Source: Cliona cf. orientalis
Taxonomy: Eukaryota; Porifera; Demospongiae; Clionaida; Clionaidae
Direction: 5' to 3'
DNA length: 64,000 bases
Assembly (NCBI GenBank): GCA_963930775.1
Contig: OZ005689.1
Coordinates: forward strand, 31,804,235-31,868,234
A model generated the notes under the pieces. The model was not told the origin of the DNA and ran no database searches. It worked only from the letters and a program-made list of their open reading frames with translations. The position numbers and the translations under genes were made by a program. Shown piece by piece: positions 21,150-31,979 of this stretch (its first letter is position 1; the number at the start of each line of letters is the position of its first letter).

Positions 21150-22740
21150 TGCAAGTTGGCTGCAAAGTTTTTGTCTATCAACAATAAGTTAACTTGTACT
21201 TGTGTTGCCAGTCTTCTGAAGTGGGTACAAGACCACGTAATCAATCTAATGTGTCAATGAAGTTACATCTGATTCTCTGACTTCCTCTTGCTTTCTTTGC
21301 TGTCAACTGATCTCATCCTGTTTCGGTTTCCAAGCATTGATGGGTGTAGAAGTGAGAGGGTTAATAAATGTGACCGGATTTGGGAAAACCCTCCGTATGG
21401 GATTTTTTCAGAAAATTGAGTTTGATGCATGGTTGATAAGCTCTACCATAGAGCTAACCCACGTTCAAGTCTTAGGCCGATCGCGCGCTTTGTTGTGGAG
21501 ATACAGCGCTTTGTTTGCGATCGGCCACACCCCCAATAATCAAGAAATTGCGGTCTAAAGGTGTTGCTACGCACGCGTATGGCATTTCGGCATACTACGC
21601 GTGACCCGGAAATCAATTAAATGGACCTGGGCAGAGCCGTTCGAAATGAACGTAAAGATCGAGCAAGAGTTGAATTTCGTTGTTGACAACGACAGCCGAT
21701 TGTTCTTAGATGCCCAAGAAGCTAAAAAGGTGAGCGAACGTACAGTAGATCGATGAATCTAGCTGTATCTAGGTAGAGAATTCTATTTAGCGCCCATAGC
21801 AACGGGCTCCGTGTATGGTGGCTGTGCCAACTAGGTGGGTCAAAATGAAGGCTTATTTCACCTTCGTATAGCACGACTAGCCTCCCTAGAAGACGGCAAC
21901 AGTTAGAAGAAGGGTTGTTCGACATGTATATGACAAAATCTGGACTTTGACAAATTTGGACCTGAGCTACTAAAAACGCGCATTGCGCGAATCGCGCGCG
22001 GATCCCATACGGAGGGTTTTCCCAAATCCGGTCACAAATGAAGAGAATGATGAATTTGAGCTAAACGATGGCTATTCAAGATATTGACCTTCCATAGTGT
22101 CATCAAAATCCAATGGCTTGTCGATTCCACTCTGACCCACATCAGAAATCAAAATTACACATTATGCATACCTGTTTATTGGTGAGGGTACTATTTTTTT
22201 TCACAAACCTGAATGTGTGAACAAGCAATAGTTTTATCTATCATTTTTGATTTCCACTGCTTCACAGTAGCATCAAAATCCTTACCAAGATAATCCAGGG
22301 TATTTAGAGTGATCTTGTGTGATGTATAGAGGTGAAGTCTCTGGAACCTTCTGAAGACCTTAAAACAGAATATAGATCAAATTAATAAGCACTGGAGTAC
22401 AATATCCGGACTAATGAAATACTTACAATTTCAGAACAGCTGCCAGAAATAAGGATGGGGAGATAACCTTCTCTAAGAGTGACATAGCTGGGCATCGATA
22501 ATTGCAGAGTATGGCCATACAAATGGCAATGGTTAAATTTTGTCCATTTTTCAAAAACTGCTGTCGTGAAGCATGCGACTTCCTTAAGCACTCCCTTTTT
22601 CTTGGTTTATAATGTGAACTGACTCGGAGTATCTCCAGTAGGGTTGGTGCAGCTTCCTCCATCTCCTTGATTACAACATTGCATGAATAGCTCCGCGCAC
22701 ATTTCCTTTCTTCAAAATGGAGCCAAACTTATCTGAACAA
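21150..22740 (-). pseudogene. DUF6589-like protein, N-terminal exons, interrupted by a MITE
   Basis: From the N-terminus: AIHAML...KEMEEAAPTLLEILRVSS and AMSLLEKVISPSLFLA (22740-22430); FRRFQRLHLYTSHKITLNTL and DYLGKDFDATVKQWK ending at a donor (about 22365-22205); and DQLTAKKARGSQRIRCNFID...GLVPTSEDWQHKYKL (about 21320-21180). The GDQLT-type motif is characteristic of DUF6589; its Gly-Asp is damaged here and in-frame stops occur. The 0.66-kb MITE at 21370-22035 lies between exons. Together with 20000-20770 and 14302-14604 this makes one minus-strand pseudogene scattered over 8.4 kb. Confidence 0.7.
21370..22035 (+). mobile_element. 0.66-kb MITE family, copy B, complete, TSD AAAT
   Basis: TIRs GTGACCGGATTTGGGAAAAC at both ends, continuing CCTCCGTATGGGAT. 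AAAT flanks at 21366-21369 and 22036-22039. It carries the family's conserved 28-codon open segment, 21646-21729 (MNVKIEQELNFVVDND...), followed directly by AAG|GTGAGC, a splice-donor consensus. Confidence 0.93.
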
Positions 22741-22744
22741 AGAA

Positions 22745-24310
22745 CACATTATTATAACAATGCCATGTGGAAACTGCTTCCATGGTAGATGGAATGGTGA
22801 AGTAGGGCCCAATGTCAAAATCTGATGAAAGGTCCCTCCCCTCCACAGAAATTAAATCGAATAAGTTTTCTGAGAGTGCTCGTCCTCCACTAGATCTTCA
22901 TAAATATCGTAAAGACTTGAGAATTCATCAGATGACCTAGAAAAACCCATAATTGCCGATTTGGCACTGTTCCATAATATTATACAAGATTGCACCTAAA
23001 TTTGTATTATGGTATTTCAATTACTAATCGTAAATAAATAAGATACACACCTTAACTCTATCCCAAATTAGAACACCCTCCTGTACAGGAGCAAAGGAGC
23101 AAATCCTGCTTCAAATCTGTTGGCCTTGAATGCTGCAAACCTCTGTGCTGCTTGATACAAACTTTCTTCATTGATACCAGGAAAGGTTGAATATCGCTTC
23201 ATGTATCCTCTCAAAGTCCTATTGTAAGGTAATTGCAGTATTCCAAGCGACCTCACATCATAGTAGGCTGCAGGACTTCTTAACAGATGGCCATGGCTAC
23301 ATTGATCATAACTAAATTATTTTTACAGAATCAACAAATTTAATATTGCCAACCTATTTGTATTGCAACAATATGTGGCAGTCCCAGGTAGAAATCAAGT
23401 ATTATTCCTAGTCAATTTTGACCACTTTTTTTGAATTTGAAGCTTCATAACTCAGGAATGGTAGCATCCCAGAACTTCACATTAAATTTAGTTTAGAGAT
23501 AATACAATCACCCTAGAATAAGTATCTAAAATTTGGGACTAAACGATCAAGAGATGTTAAAAATATAATTGCTTTAATTAACCTAATTAAAAACGGAATA
23601 AGTCGATTTCTATCTGGGACTGCCATATATAACACTTGTTAGAAAAACGATGTATAAATGAATACAAGACATAGTTATGGAATGAACTAATACCCGAACA
23701 ATAAGTTATTTGTGCAAACTTGCTATTGTGGATTTATGTATGCTAATCTATTCTCGTGTATCTAAAGTCTTGTTTTGTCTTAGCATTTTATGTCAGAACT
23801 ATAGGCCTTCTATAAAAGGCCCCTGATTTCTGTATATTGTCATCATTCCCTAGTCTTATCACTATTGCTCAATCCTCATCTTGTCAAAGAACTCGCTGTT
23901 TAAATGTTGAACTGCAACAATATGTATGGTATTGTGTGTGTGTGCATGTGAGAGAGGGAGAGCGAGAGCGACTGAAATTGCATTTCAGGCCAATTCAGTG
24001 ACCAAAATTGGTGCTGTCAGACTTGCAATATTAAAGCAATCGAAGAGGTGAATCAATAAAAAATTGTCTTAAACTAATACTTACGACAATAGTATTACCA
24101 TTGGACTGTTGATCCGCAATAAACCGATTCATATCTGAAGCATCATTTTCCCACAGTGCTCAAAGTATAGCACCACGACCCTGCTCAGCTTCAGAGTAAA
24201 TACGTTGAAGTTCACTCTGGCCTTCACTTGAGCTCTGTATAAATTTCACAAGTTCAGAAATTTCGTAATAAATTTTTGTTCATCAGTCAATGATAGCGTA
24301 TCAATTCAAG
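22745..24310 (-). pseudogene. P-element-like transposase pseudogene (GVLIWDxVKV family)
   Basis: Exons in order on the minus strand. 24310-24099: SSEGQSELQRIYSEAEQGRG, ending DMNRFIADQQSN at a donor. 23296-23051: SPAAYYDVRSLGILQLPYN, RTLRGYMKRYSTFPGINEE, then VLIWDRVK at a donor. About 22990-22860: LWNSAKSAIMGF, SSDEFSSLYDIYEDL. About 22845-22745: SDFDIGPYFTIPSTMEA. The LIWDxVK Asp and the later DGxxxN motif (seen in the related fragment at 49656) fit an RNase H-like transposase of the P-element type as I remember it. Frameshifts and a TGA in the first exon show decay. A gene-free AT-rich gap lies at 23300-24090. Assignment to P rather than to another KDZ/P-like group is uncertain. Confidence 0.55.
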
Positions 24311-24464
24311 ACACAGTACGCTACACCAACATGTTCACATCACTAATAATTGCTCTACGTATTTGTTGGACTTTCAGTTGCTGGCTATTTGGACTCAGAT
24401 AGTGAAATGGATATTTTGAAGTAGCTTCTGATCTCAGCAGCACTTAAAGATTCATGTTCTCATG

Positions 24465-24640
24465 TACAAGCTGCTAGCGTCCACTATAACTGTGTACATG
24501 CTGTACAGAGGCCTGTAGCACTCTTGTGATACCAAAAGTGGCACTGGGTTCACATACCGTATTTGGCGGCCAGTTACGAACAGTAACACCCTTGATGTCG
24601 TAGCCAATGGCACTCTTAAAAGAACCATACTCACTCACTC
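24465..24640 (-). other. Possible exon remnant
   Basis: The minus strand reads EYGSFKSAIGYDIKGVTVRN followed by WPPN, which looks protein-like but is short and unassigned. It may be an upstream exon of the P-like pseudogene or another element fragment. Confidence 0.2.
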
Positions 24641-24642
24641 CT

Positions 24643-25085
24643 CAGGGGTGGATCTAGGATTTTTAGTATGGTGGGGTTGTAGATATAATTGTGCACAAAG
24701 CGCGCGAAACATTTCTTGTGACCACGCCCACTTTTAATGAGCCACACCCATTTTTAATCATCTTCTCGCGCCCCAGAGTGCCTAGTAAGGTACTGTAACA
24801 CTGTAGGTATAGAGCTTTACCACGCCTAGCACCACAGCTGACTCTTGTGGTCTACAGTAGATTATTCATAGCTGAAGCCATGTTCAGGGTGTACCACTAA
24901 CCACTGTGCACCACCTGTTGGTTTGAGGCCAATTATGTACTACACAGCTTGTCTGCTGCTAACCATACAGTGGCAACTGCTATAGTGAGCCTTGTATATA
25001 AGTGGGAGGGGCTGCTCAAAATCATTTGGGGGGGGGGGGGGTTTGCAACTCCCTGAACCCCCCCCCCCCCCTAGATCCGCCCCTG
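24643..25085. mobile_element. hAT-like MITE, 5-bp TSD CTCCT
   Basis: TIRs CAGGGGTGGATCTAGG and (reverse complement of the right end) CAGGGGCGGATCTAGG differ at one of 16 positions. CTCCT flanks at 24638-24642 and 25086-25090. Subterminal G- and C-runs make both ends nearly complementary. No transposase frame. Confidence 0.9.
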
Positions 25086-25332
25086 CTCCTGGACATATAT
25101 TATAGTCCATGATGGCTCATTCATCTGACTAAGTATTATGGTACATACACTTAGACTTTTGATGACACCCTCTTCCAATATCCTATCGTAGACCAGTAGC
25201 TTGTACTTCCTCCATAATCAGCAACCAATCGTACAGCATCATGGGACCCAATGAACTCGTGGTCTAGTTTCATGTTATGAGACAACTAAATAGGTGGACA
25301 TCATGTTCTCAGAAGGGGAACTACTGAAATAG

Positions 25333-25830
25333 GTGTCTAAAGAGTGTGGCAGCGAAGATATCAGAACCCAGCTGAGGTGTCTTGGATCAGTCTTCGTCAA
25401 CCATCGTGAAGTCAGTGCTCAAGAAGCAGTCTATAGAATTCTGTCATTGCCACTAGAGCAACTGAGTAGGGAGGTTATTTTTATTAACACAGCTGCGAAG
25501 GAAGACAGAGTATCCCTGTTAAAAGTCCATCAACCAGATTGAACACATGGATGAAGACTCAGAAGATATCTATCAGACCAGCCCGATAGACAGATATGCT
25601 GCTAGACTTTATCAGCTCAATTGTATATGCCTTGCAGAGTTTGCTGCCAACTACACCAATCACAGTGGACAAGAACTCAAAGATGATACCACCGATGTAT
25701 TGCCAATAATGGATTGTTCACTTTTGAGCATGTATGCAGCAATGTACATCACACATGCGTATGGATCTAGAATATACTGCAGATCCATGTTGGCTTTCCA
25801 TACTCGGGTGAAGTCTGGATTGTAGTGTTG
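25333..25830 (+). pseudogene. Helitron RepHel fragment (helicase-proximal region)
   Basis: Two adjacent plus-strand frames read RTQLRCLGSVFVNHREVSAQ, EAVYRILSLPLEQLSREVIF and then DSEDIYQTSPIDRYAARLYQ, LNCICLAEFAANY. This is the conserved segment between Rep and Pif1-type helicase in animal Helitrons (NREVSAQEAVYR and LIDRYxxRP-like motifs, from memory). A stop separates the frames and no helicase motifs follow, so it is a fragment. A Rep-domain fragment is at 53893. Confidence 0.7.
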
Positions 25831-25914
25831 ATCCATGACTCCGATGGTTTTCTACAGTTTCCTTTGGAACAAATCTTTAGTCCGCATAGGTACATGTCAG
25901 ACATTACTCTTGTT

Positions 25915-26040
25915 TCAGAAGATCATCCATGTTGACATCTTCAGGAGTATCATTGCCATCCAAAACATTCTGCATAGCAGCTAGAGCTTTCACTGCTTGC
26001 TCAGCTTGTTCTGGATATGTGGCAGCAGTGGACTGGCAAG
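25915..26040 (-). pseudogene. C-terminal coding remnant
   Basis: The minus strand reads ATYPEQAEQAVKALAAMQNV, then DGNDTPEDVNMDDLLKQE and a stop. The acidic end and codon pattern look like a genuine protein C-terminus. Family not recognised; it may belong to the opposite-strand partner of the Helitron remnant. Confidence 0.35.
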
Positions 26041-26046
26041 CAAATA

Positions 26047-26224
26047 CCGTAAATCGCGAATATTTCGTGTCTAAAATATTTCATGCGATAATTTTTCGCG
26101 TTAAATAATTTTCGGACAAACGACCCTGTACTGCATTGTCGTTAATATTGCGCATGTATTTCGTGCGTTTAATTTTCGCACAAGCCATGCTGTCCGAAAA
26201 TATTTTAACATTCACAATTTACGG
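26047..26224. mobile_element. Short TA-flanked MITE, CCGTAAAT termini
   Basis: CCGTAAATCGCGAATATTT at the left; AATATTTTAACATTCACAATTTACGG at the right is roughly its reverse complement. TA at 26045-26046 and 26225-26226. A/T-rich, non-coding. Confidence 0.8.
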
Positions 26225-26562
26225 TACTATCTTTGGGCTTGGTGGACGAGGATAGTGGAATCAACACTTGCCATGTCTCCTACATGTGGCTGAATGGCGA
26301 TGTTTCTGAACTTTGGAGACCACTTGAGCCAGCTCTTGATTAGTCTCGATACCAGACCACTCCCACCTCAGCGTTCAGTTCTTTCAGGATGAACACGCGG
26401 GGAGGGAGGGTTTGGGAGACTGCCTATACCGTTTTGAATCCGCGCGCACAGATCTTGGCGGTCAAATCAGACTGCAGTAAATGTTTGACGTCACGCGGTA
26501 TACATTGCATACTTCGCGCAGATTAACACCTCACGATCTACTGGAGTGATCAGCGATCAGCG

Positions 26563-27690
26563 ATGGAAGTGTCTATAGGCAATGCAAGTGAACGCTTAGG
26601 CTATTTGTCTTTGAAGAGTCAACAGAAAAGGGCAATCACAAGCTTTTTGGAGGGAAACAATGTCTTCATTAGTCTGCCCACTGGGAGTGGTAAAAGCCTG
26701 TGCTTTGCTTACTACCATTCGCTTTTGACAACCTTTTGAGGAAAGAAGGCAGCAGAGCTATTGTGTCACCACTGATCTTGCTTATGAAAGACCAGGTTGG
26801 CTTTCTCTCCCAGTTTAGATAGGCTTTCTGACCATTAGGCTATCCCTCTCTGGCTATTTCAGCCTAGTCTGATTTTGATCGGTAAAATTTATTAAGAATT
26901 ATGACCATCTGAAAAATATTTTTCAGATGGTCATTTTCCTTATATAGTCCGTGTCATTACATGAGGGCATGGATACACCCGGTTGCTATGAAAGTCTGCA
27001 CTATAAGGCTCAGTATTGGTCAGAGCTGTAGGGCCATGTGCACAAACAAGAGTGGCCTTAATGCCTCGGGCCATAGCTACAGCTAGAGACGCATGCCACA
27101 TTGTCGAACGATAGGTGTGAAAGCGCCGTGTGCTTCGAAAGGCCTGCTGGGCAGGCACTGGCGCTAGCCACCGAGCCTCGAGCAAAACGAGAGGTGAGAT
27201 CTACTCTTTGTCATACCGGTTAGTAGTCCGGTAGCAACGTTCGAGTACAGCGAGAACGTCGCCATTGCATTCTACTTGCTATGAGGGTTGTGGCCTCTGC
27301 AACTTCCATCTGCGCATGTGCATGGTACTAATGGGCAATCTTAGGATACTGTTTGTGCATGCATGAACTATATACGTCTCTATATTTGTGAGCATGTCCT
27401 GTTAATAGATTATCATGCATGCTAGCCACATTCCCATGATTGTGACTTGTATTTGACTATTAAAAATATTTTCGGTGAGCAGTCTAACTTCAAGGGGCTT
27501 GTCAACAGTGTATGTGAGCGGAGATTTATCTGATAAAAACAAAGGATGACACTTTCAAAGGGAGATACCAGCTAGTTCTCATTCATCCAGAGTTGTTGAC
27601 AAATCTCTATTGGAGAGAGATGATAACTGATGTTTATCAAAAGCACCTGGTAGCATGTATCGCGGACAAGGCTCATTGCATCATAAAATG
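26563..27690 (+). pseudogene. RecQ-type helicase, N-terminal half, broken
   Basis: First exon 26563-26795: starts MEVSIGNASERLGYLSLKSQ, Walker A LPTGSGKS, a frameshift near 26735, then RAIVSPLILLMKDQ at a donor (CAG|gttggc). Second segment about 27473-27690: SLTSRGLSTVYVSGDLSD, a disruption, then YQLVLIHPELLTNLYWREM and ACIADKAHCIIKW at a donor (gtaact). The DEAH motif (motif II) reads DKAH, so the Walker B Glu is lost, consistent with inactivity. The intervening 26796-27472 is an intron or insertion and includes a perfect palindrome. The third transposon copy starts just downstream. Confidence 0.8.
26901..26934. repeat. 34-bp perfect palindrome, no spacer
   Basis: ATGACCATCTGAAAAAT is followed at once by its exact reverse complement. 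It lies inside the intron-like gap of the RecQ remnant. Confidence 0.95.
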
Positions 27691-28099
27691 GTAACTATTA
27701 ATTTTAATATTGGTCTAAATAACATCCCATAATTTGCATGTAATTTACAACAGCACACTCTTCAACAACTCTAGCTATATCATCAAGGCAACCAATCTTA
27801 CTGCGACGATACAGCTGCTTGAAAAGCCAGTCGTGAGAGAATTTTGTATGGCCTACAATCAAAAACGACAAAGTGATGCTGTTGTTGAGACCAGCTAGCA
27901 CTCTCCAGGCGAGGTACTGCATGACAAACGATTCTTGTTTTGCCCCGAGCAGTTATCGAGCAAGTCTGTCTCACCAAGATTGTGAGTGTGTAGAAGGTGG
28001 TGAAGCATACTTAACGCCGAGTTGGCACCCTTGCCGGTGTTCACAGCCTCATCAATCAAAAGGATTTATAATGGAAGTGCGTGGTGTAATTCTATGTAA

Positions 28100-28180
28100 A
28101 ACCCACCTGTCTTGGTATAGCCTCACAACATACACCATACACCATACACCATACACCATACACCAAAAATTGCATATTTG
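28100..28180. repeat. (CACCATA)n microsatellite expansion inside exon 8 of the third copy
   Basis: On the plus strand accatacaccatacaccata repeats several times at the place where the other copies encode GVCCEAIPRQ; the 5.4 kb copy has only about two units. The 7-bp unit changes the frame, so this exon is inactivated. Confidence 0.75.
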
Positions 28181-28499
28181 CACAGATTTAAAAAGTACAT
28201 TGGCCCTGGCTGCTGCGGATCTGAGGGGTAGTGCACCTATTGATATGAAAGTACTTTGTGAAATTAGTATACTTATTTGCTTGGTGGTTACCGTACTTGT
28301 TGGGCCATGTCAAAGGTCAAGTGCATTGATATGGTGTTACTTTTTGCTGGTAGGCATGCATTGATCAGTGGAACTCTCAGCTGACCCTCCTTGGTGAATA
28401 TGTCCTTCAACGTGGTCTTAGCAGTCTCAATGATGCAAGTGTAATTGGATCTCTCTTGGGTGGGTAAGAGGAGATGTGCTTTGCATCTTTGATCACCGA

Positions 28500-28860
28500 C
28501 GTGTATGTGTATGTGTATGGATACATGTAAGGATGTGAGGGAGAAAGTATGTGTGTGCGTGTGTATTGCATACATGTAAGGATGTGTGAAAGTGTGTGTG
28601 TGCGTGTGAGGATGTGTGAGAGTGTGTATTGCATGCATGGGTTGGGTCATCATAAAGTATGCCAATGATGAACAGAGGTGAACTACCAATAAAATAGTTA
28701 TCTGACAGTATTTGTGGTGCATTCAACCGTGCATCTCATGCACCCCAACTACCATCAGATAACTATTGTGTGTTGTGTGTGTAGAGGTGTAGGTGTAGGT
28801 GTAGGTGTAGGTATAGGTGTAGGTGTATGGTGTATGGTGTATGGTAGGCAGAGGTAGATG
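28500..28860. repeat. Short satellite, then (GTGTAG)n tract
   Basis: 28500-28640 is a reduced form of the AC-rich intronic satellite in the 5.4 kb copy (reverse orientation). 28775-28850 is a run of gtgtag/gtataggtgt units grading into gtgtatg units. The hexamer differs from the animal telomere repeat TTAGGG. Confidence 0.7.
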
Positions 28861-28894
28861 TGTGTGTGCACATATGTCTGTACAGCTGCCATGC

Positions 28895-29231
28895 ATGGAG
28901 CCCGTTGCTATGGGCACTAATTAGAATTATCTACCTAGATACAGCTAGATTCATCGAACTACTGTACATTCGCTTACCTCTTTAGCTTCTTGGGCATCTA
29001 AGAACAATCGGCTGTCGTCAACAATGAAACTCAACTCTTGCTCGATCTTTACGTTCATCTCGAACGACTCCGCCCAGGTCCATTTAATTGATTTCCGGGT
29101 CATGCGTAGTATGCGGAAACACCATACATGTGCATAGCAACACCTTTGGACCGTAATTAGCTTATCAACCATTCTTAAAATGTAACTTTCACAAAAAATC
29201 CCATATGCCGGATTTTCTCAGAGATGGTCAC
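28895..29231 (-). mobile_element. 0.66-kb MITE family, partial copy
   Basis: On the minus strand the element begins GTGACCATCTCTGAGAAAAT (29231), continues with CCGGCATATGGGATT like the 5.4 kb transposon TIR, jumps to the middle of the family and includes the conserved open segment with a GTGAGC-like donor region. The far end is missing at about 28895. Confidence 0.75.
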
Positions 29232-29716
29232 ATATGCATGTGCAAAATATTATTGTATACCCCCACCCACACTCCTATAAAGGCGGTTTCCTTTCCTACA
29301 AGTGAATTGCATATTTACCTGTTATTTTTCCGATTCAGGGGTTTTGGATGCTCTCATGATGGCCATACTGTTTTGTTGACACATCCAGCATAAGTCTGTC
29401 ATCGGCTTCATGACCATTGTGTAGTGTCAGCTTCCTCCACATGATGCAGAAAGTGGAATAAGCTGCAGCTTTTAGATCAGTGTCATCTGCTGATAACTTG
29501 TACTCCACCGACACTGCCTACGATACGAGTTATGTACTGAAAGGTGGGATCCATTCTGTGATTTACATTGTGGTTGTTTCTTAAGTGGGGATACCTTTTT
29601 AGTTGTACTAGATGGAAGGAGCTGATAGTTGTCCTTGTACCCTGGAATCCTACCACGCAGCAGGATAGCATGCTTTTCAGTGTAGTTGTTAATGAAAGAT
29701 AGGAGATTCTTTATCT

Positions 29717-30382
29717 GTGACCGTATCTAGGAAAACCTGGCATATAGCGAATTTTATGATTTTTTAGTTAGCTACATATTAATTTTGATAAGCTCTACCA
29801 TAGGGATAACCCGCGTTCAAGTTTCAGAGAGACTGCGCTTCGTTGTGGAGATTCAGCACTTCGTTGGCGATCGCGCCACACCCCCAATAATCGAGAAGTT
29901 ATGGTCCAAAGGCGTTGCTATGCACGCGTATGGCGTTTCCGCATACCATGCATGACCCGGAAATCAATTAAATGGACCTGGGCGGAGCCGTTCGAAATGA
30001 ACATAAAGATCGAGCAAGAGTTGAATTTTGTTGATAACGACAGCCGATTGTTCTTAGATGCCCAAGAAGCTTAAAAGGTGAGCGAACGTACAGTAGTTTG
30101 ATGAATCTAGCTGTATCTAGGTAGAGAATTCTAATTAGTGCCCATAGCAACGGGCTTTGTGTACAGCTGCTGTACAAACTAGGTAGGTCAAAATGAAGGC
30201 TTATTTCGCCATTGTAACTTACGTTTAACCTCCGTAGGTGTTGGCAAAGGTTAGTAGAAAGGTTCTCTGATATGAATATGACAAAAACTCGACTGAGACA
30301 TTTTTGACCTGAGATACTAAAAGCACGCATTGCGCTGCTTGCGCGTTCTCGCAACATGCCGGGTTTTCCCAGATCCGGTCAC
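29717..30382 (+). mobile_element. 0.66-kb MITE family, diverged complete copy, TSD ATCT, inside exon 5
   Basis: Left TIR GTGACCGTATCTAGGAAAAC, right (reverse complement) GTGACCGGATCTGGGAAAAC; ATCT at 29713-29716 and 30383-30386. It splits exon 5 of the third transposon copy. The 5.4 kb copy has the uninterrupted sequence (tttgaggagataaagaatct) with a single AGAT, a direct empty-site comparison. The conserved 28-codon segment here has an in-frame 3-bp deletion and a terminal TAA. Confidence 0.93.
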
Positions 30383-31263
30383 ATCTCCTCAAACTTTAAT
30401 GCATTCTTTGGTGCATGCTTGGTGTTCCCGTGTACCCTGGTAGTCAACCCCGAGCCTGAGTAGCTTGCTTTTAAGCTCATGAAGCGATCCTTTCCTGTAT
30501 TAGTATGTTTCATTTGTCCATGTCAAAAATGCTCATCGTAGCAAACCTATTCCATGCAGCTTTTGAAACGTGTTCCTGCGTACTCGTACTCCCTTATGAT
30601 GGAAGGCCATGGAAGATCTCTGGTGTGATACAACTGGCCAGTGGGACTTGGTGTTGGGACTGTCTGACAGCAAAGCTGAGATCTGACCCAGGATGATAAG
30701 GTCCAGTTCGTCCCTTGAGAGCTCAGCACTCTGCATTTGCATGCTCTCCTAGTGCTCCCTGGGGAATAGTGTGCTGCAAGGTTTACTAGTAGCCCACTTG
30801 CAACCACATCCCTTCTCTAGGAACACCATTAGGTCGTTGTTGAAGAGGATAAGTAGTTGGTTGGGCAGCATTTTGGATTTCTTTAAGGAGGGGGGTGCAC
30901 AAAAGTTATGTCAAGGCCACACTATACAGCAACCCGCCCCCCCCCCTCCATAACAAAAAGAAATAGTAGTATTTGATATAACTCATTGACTGTACTGTTC
31001 TCAGTTGCAGGATTGTCTTGTGGAGTTGCTTGAATGGTGTTCTCTGGAAGTTTCAAGAGGTCAGCTGGAAGACTGGAGACTGCATTATCTACATTGAATT
31101 GCAGGTCATTGATGGGTGGTTCATCTGCTCCAATGTTTTCATCGCAGCTGTCCTCTTCATGGCAAAAAGCAGTTTCAATAATATCTAGCTCGAATACTGT
31201 AATGATTATTATGATACACATTACCGTCACAGTGTATATCACTCTCCTCATCCTCAACTATAG

Positions 31264-31647
31264 CAAGAATAAAAACAATTGAATAAAATTGAAGAATGAA
31301 GTAGGGATGGCAGGATCAAAAAGTGCACAAACGAGATAATCAGATCTACTATACATCCCTATGCTTGCTTTTCTCAACTAGTATTGTGCACCTATTAATC
31401 ATGGTTGACGTGTTTGTTGAGTGCGGTATGTGGGAGACATGATTCATGCAGGTTGTTCCCTAGTTGTCACGATGGTTCGGTTTATTAGTTTTGATTCAAT
31501 CGTATCACAGTTATTACTGGATATTTTTGCACCCCTCAAAAAGCAAGCGTAGGGATGTATAGATGTGATTATCTCTTGTTTGTGTACTTTTTGATCCTGC
31601 CATCCCTACTTCATTCTTCAATTTTATTCAATTGTTTTTATTCTTGT
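31264..31647. mobile_element. Foldback element with ~105-bp inverted arms
   Basis: The arm at 31264-31375 (including gaatgaagtagggatggcag) is repeated in reverse complement at about 31545-31647. A ~170-bp spacer separates the arms. It sits in what is intron 1 of the third transposon copy. Confidence 0.85.
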
Positions 31648-31979
31648 TTCTGTTCTTTTTTATTGCACTTAGTGTAATTTATCAATGCCATCTTACATGG
31701 TTTGCTCACAACTTCTGATTGAGTGGAAGATGAGAGGTACGCAAAATTCTTTGCCACGCCCCTCATTAACTTGCATTAATAATATTAATAATAATTATTA
31801 TGATGACGATGAACAGGATGACAAAGAAGGCTGCTTTAGGCGGCCCAAGTAGTGATGAGACTTTTCCGCTTAGGGAGAAAACCAAGTTCTATGTTTAACT
31901 GTTGGCAGCAGCTAGCTACCCGGCATAAGTTATGATCTGTACGTTTTGAGTATGTTTTAATACCGCTGTTCGAGCCTTG

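Noticed and set aside
28775..28850. (GTGTAG)n as an interstitial telomere
   Set aside because: The hexamer is not TTAGGG or a common variant, and it grades into other GT-rich repeats.
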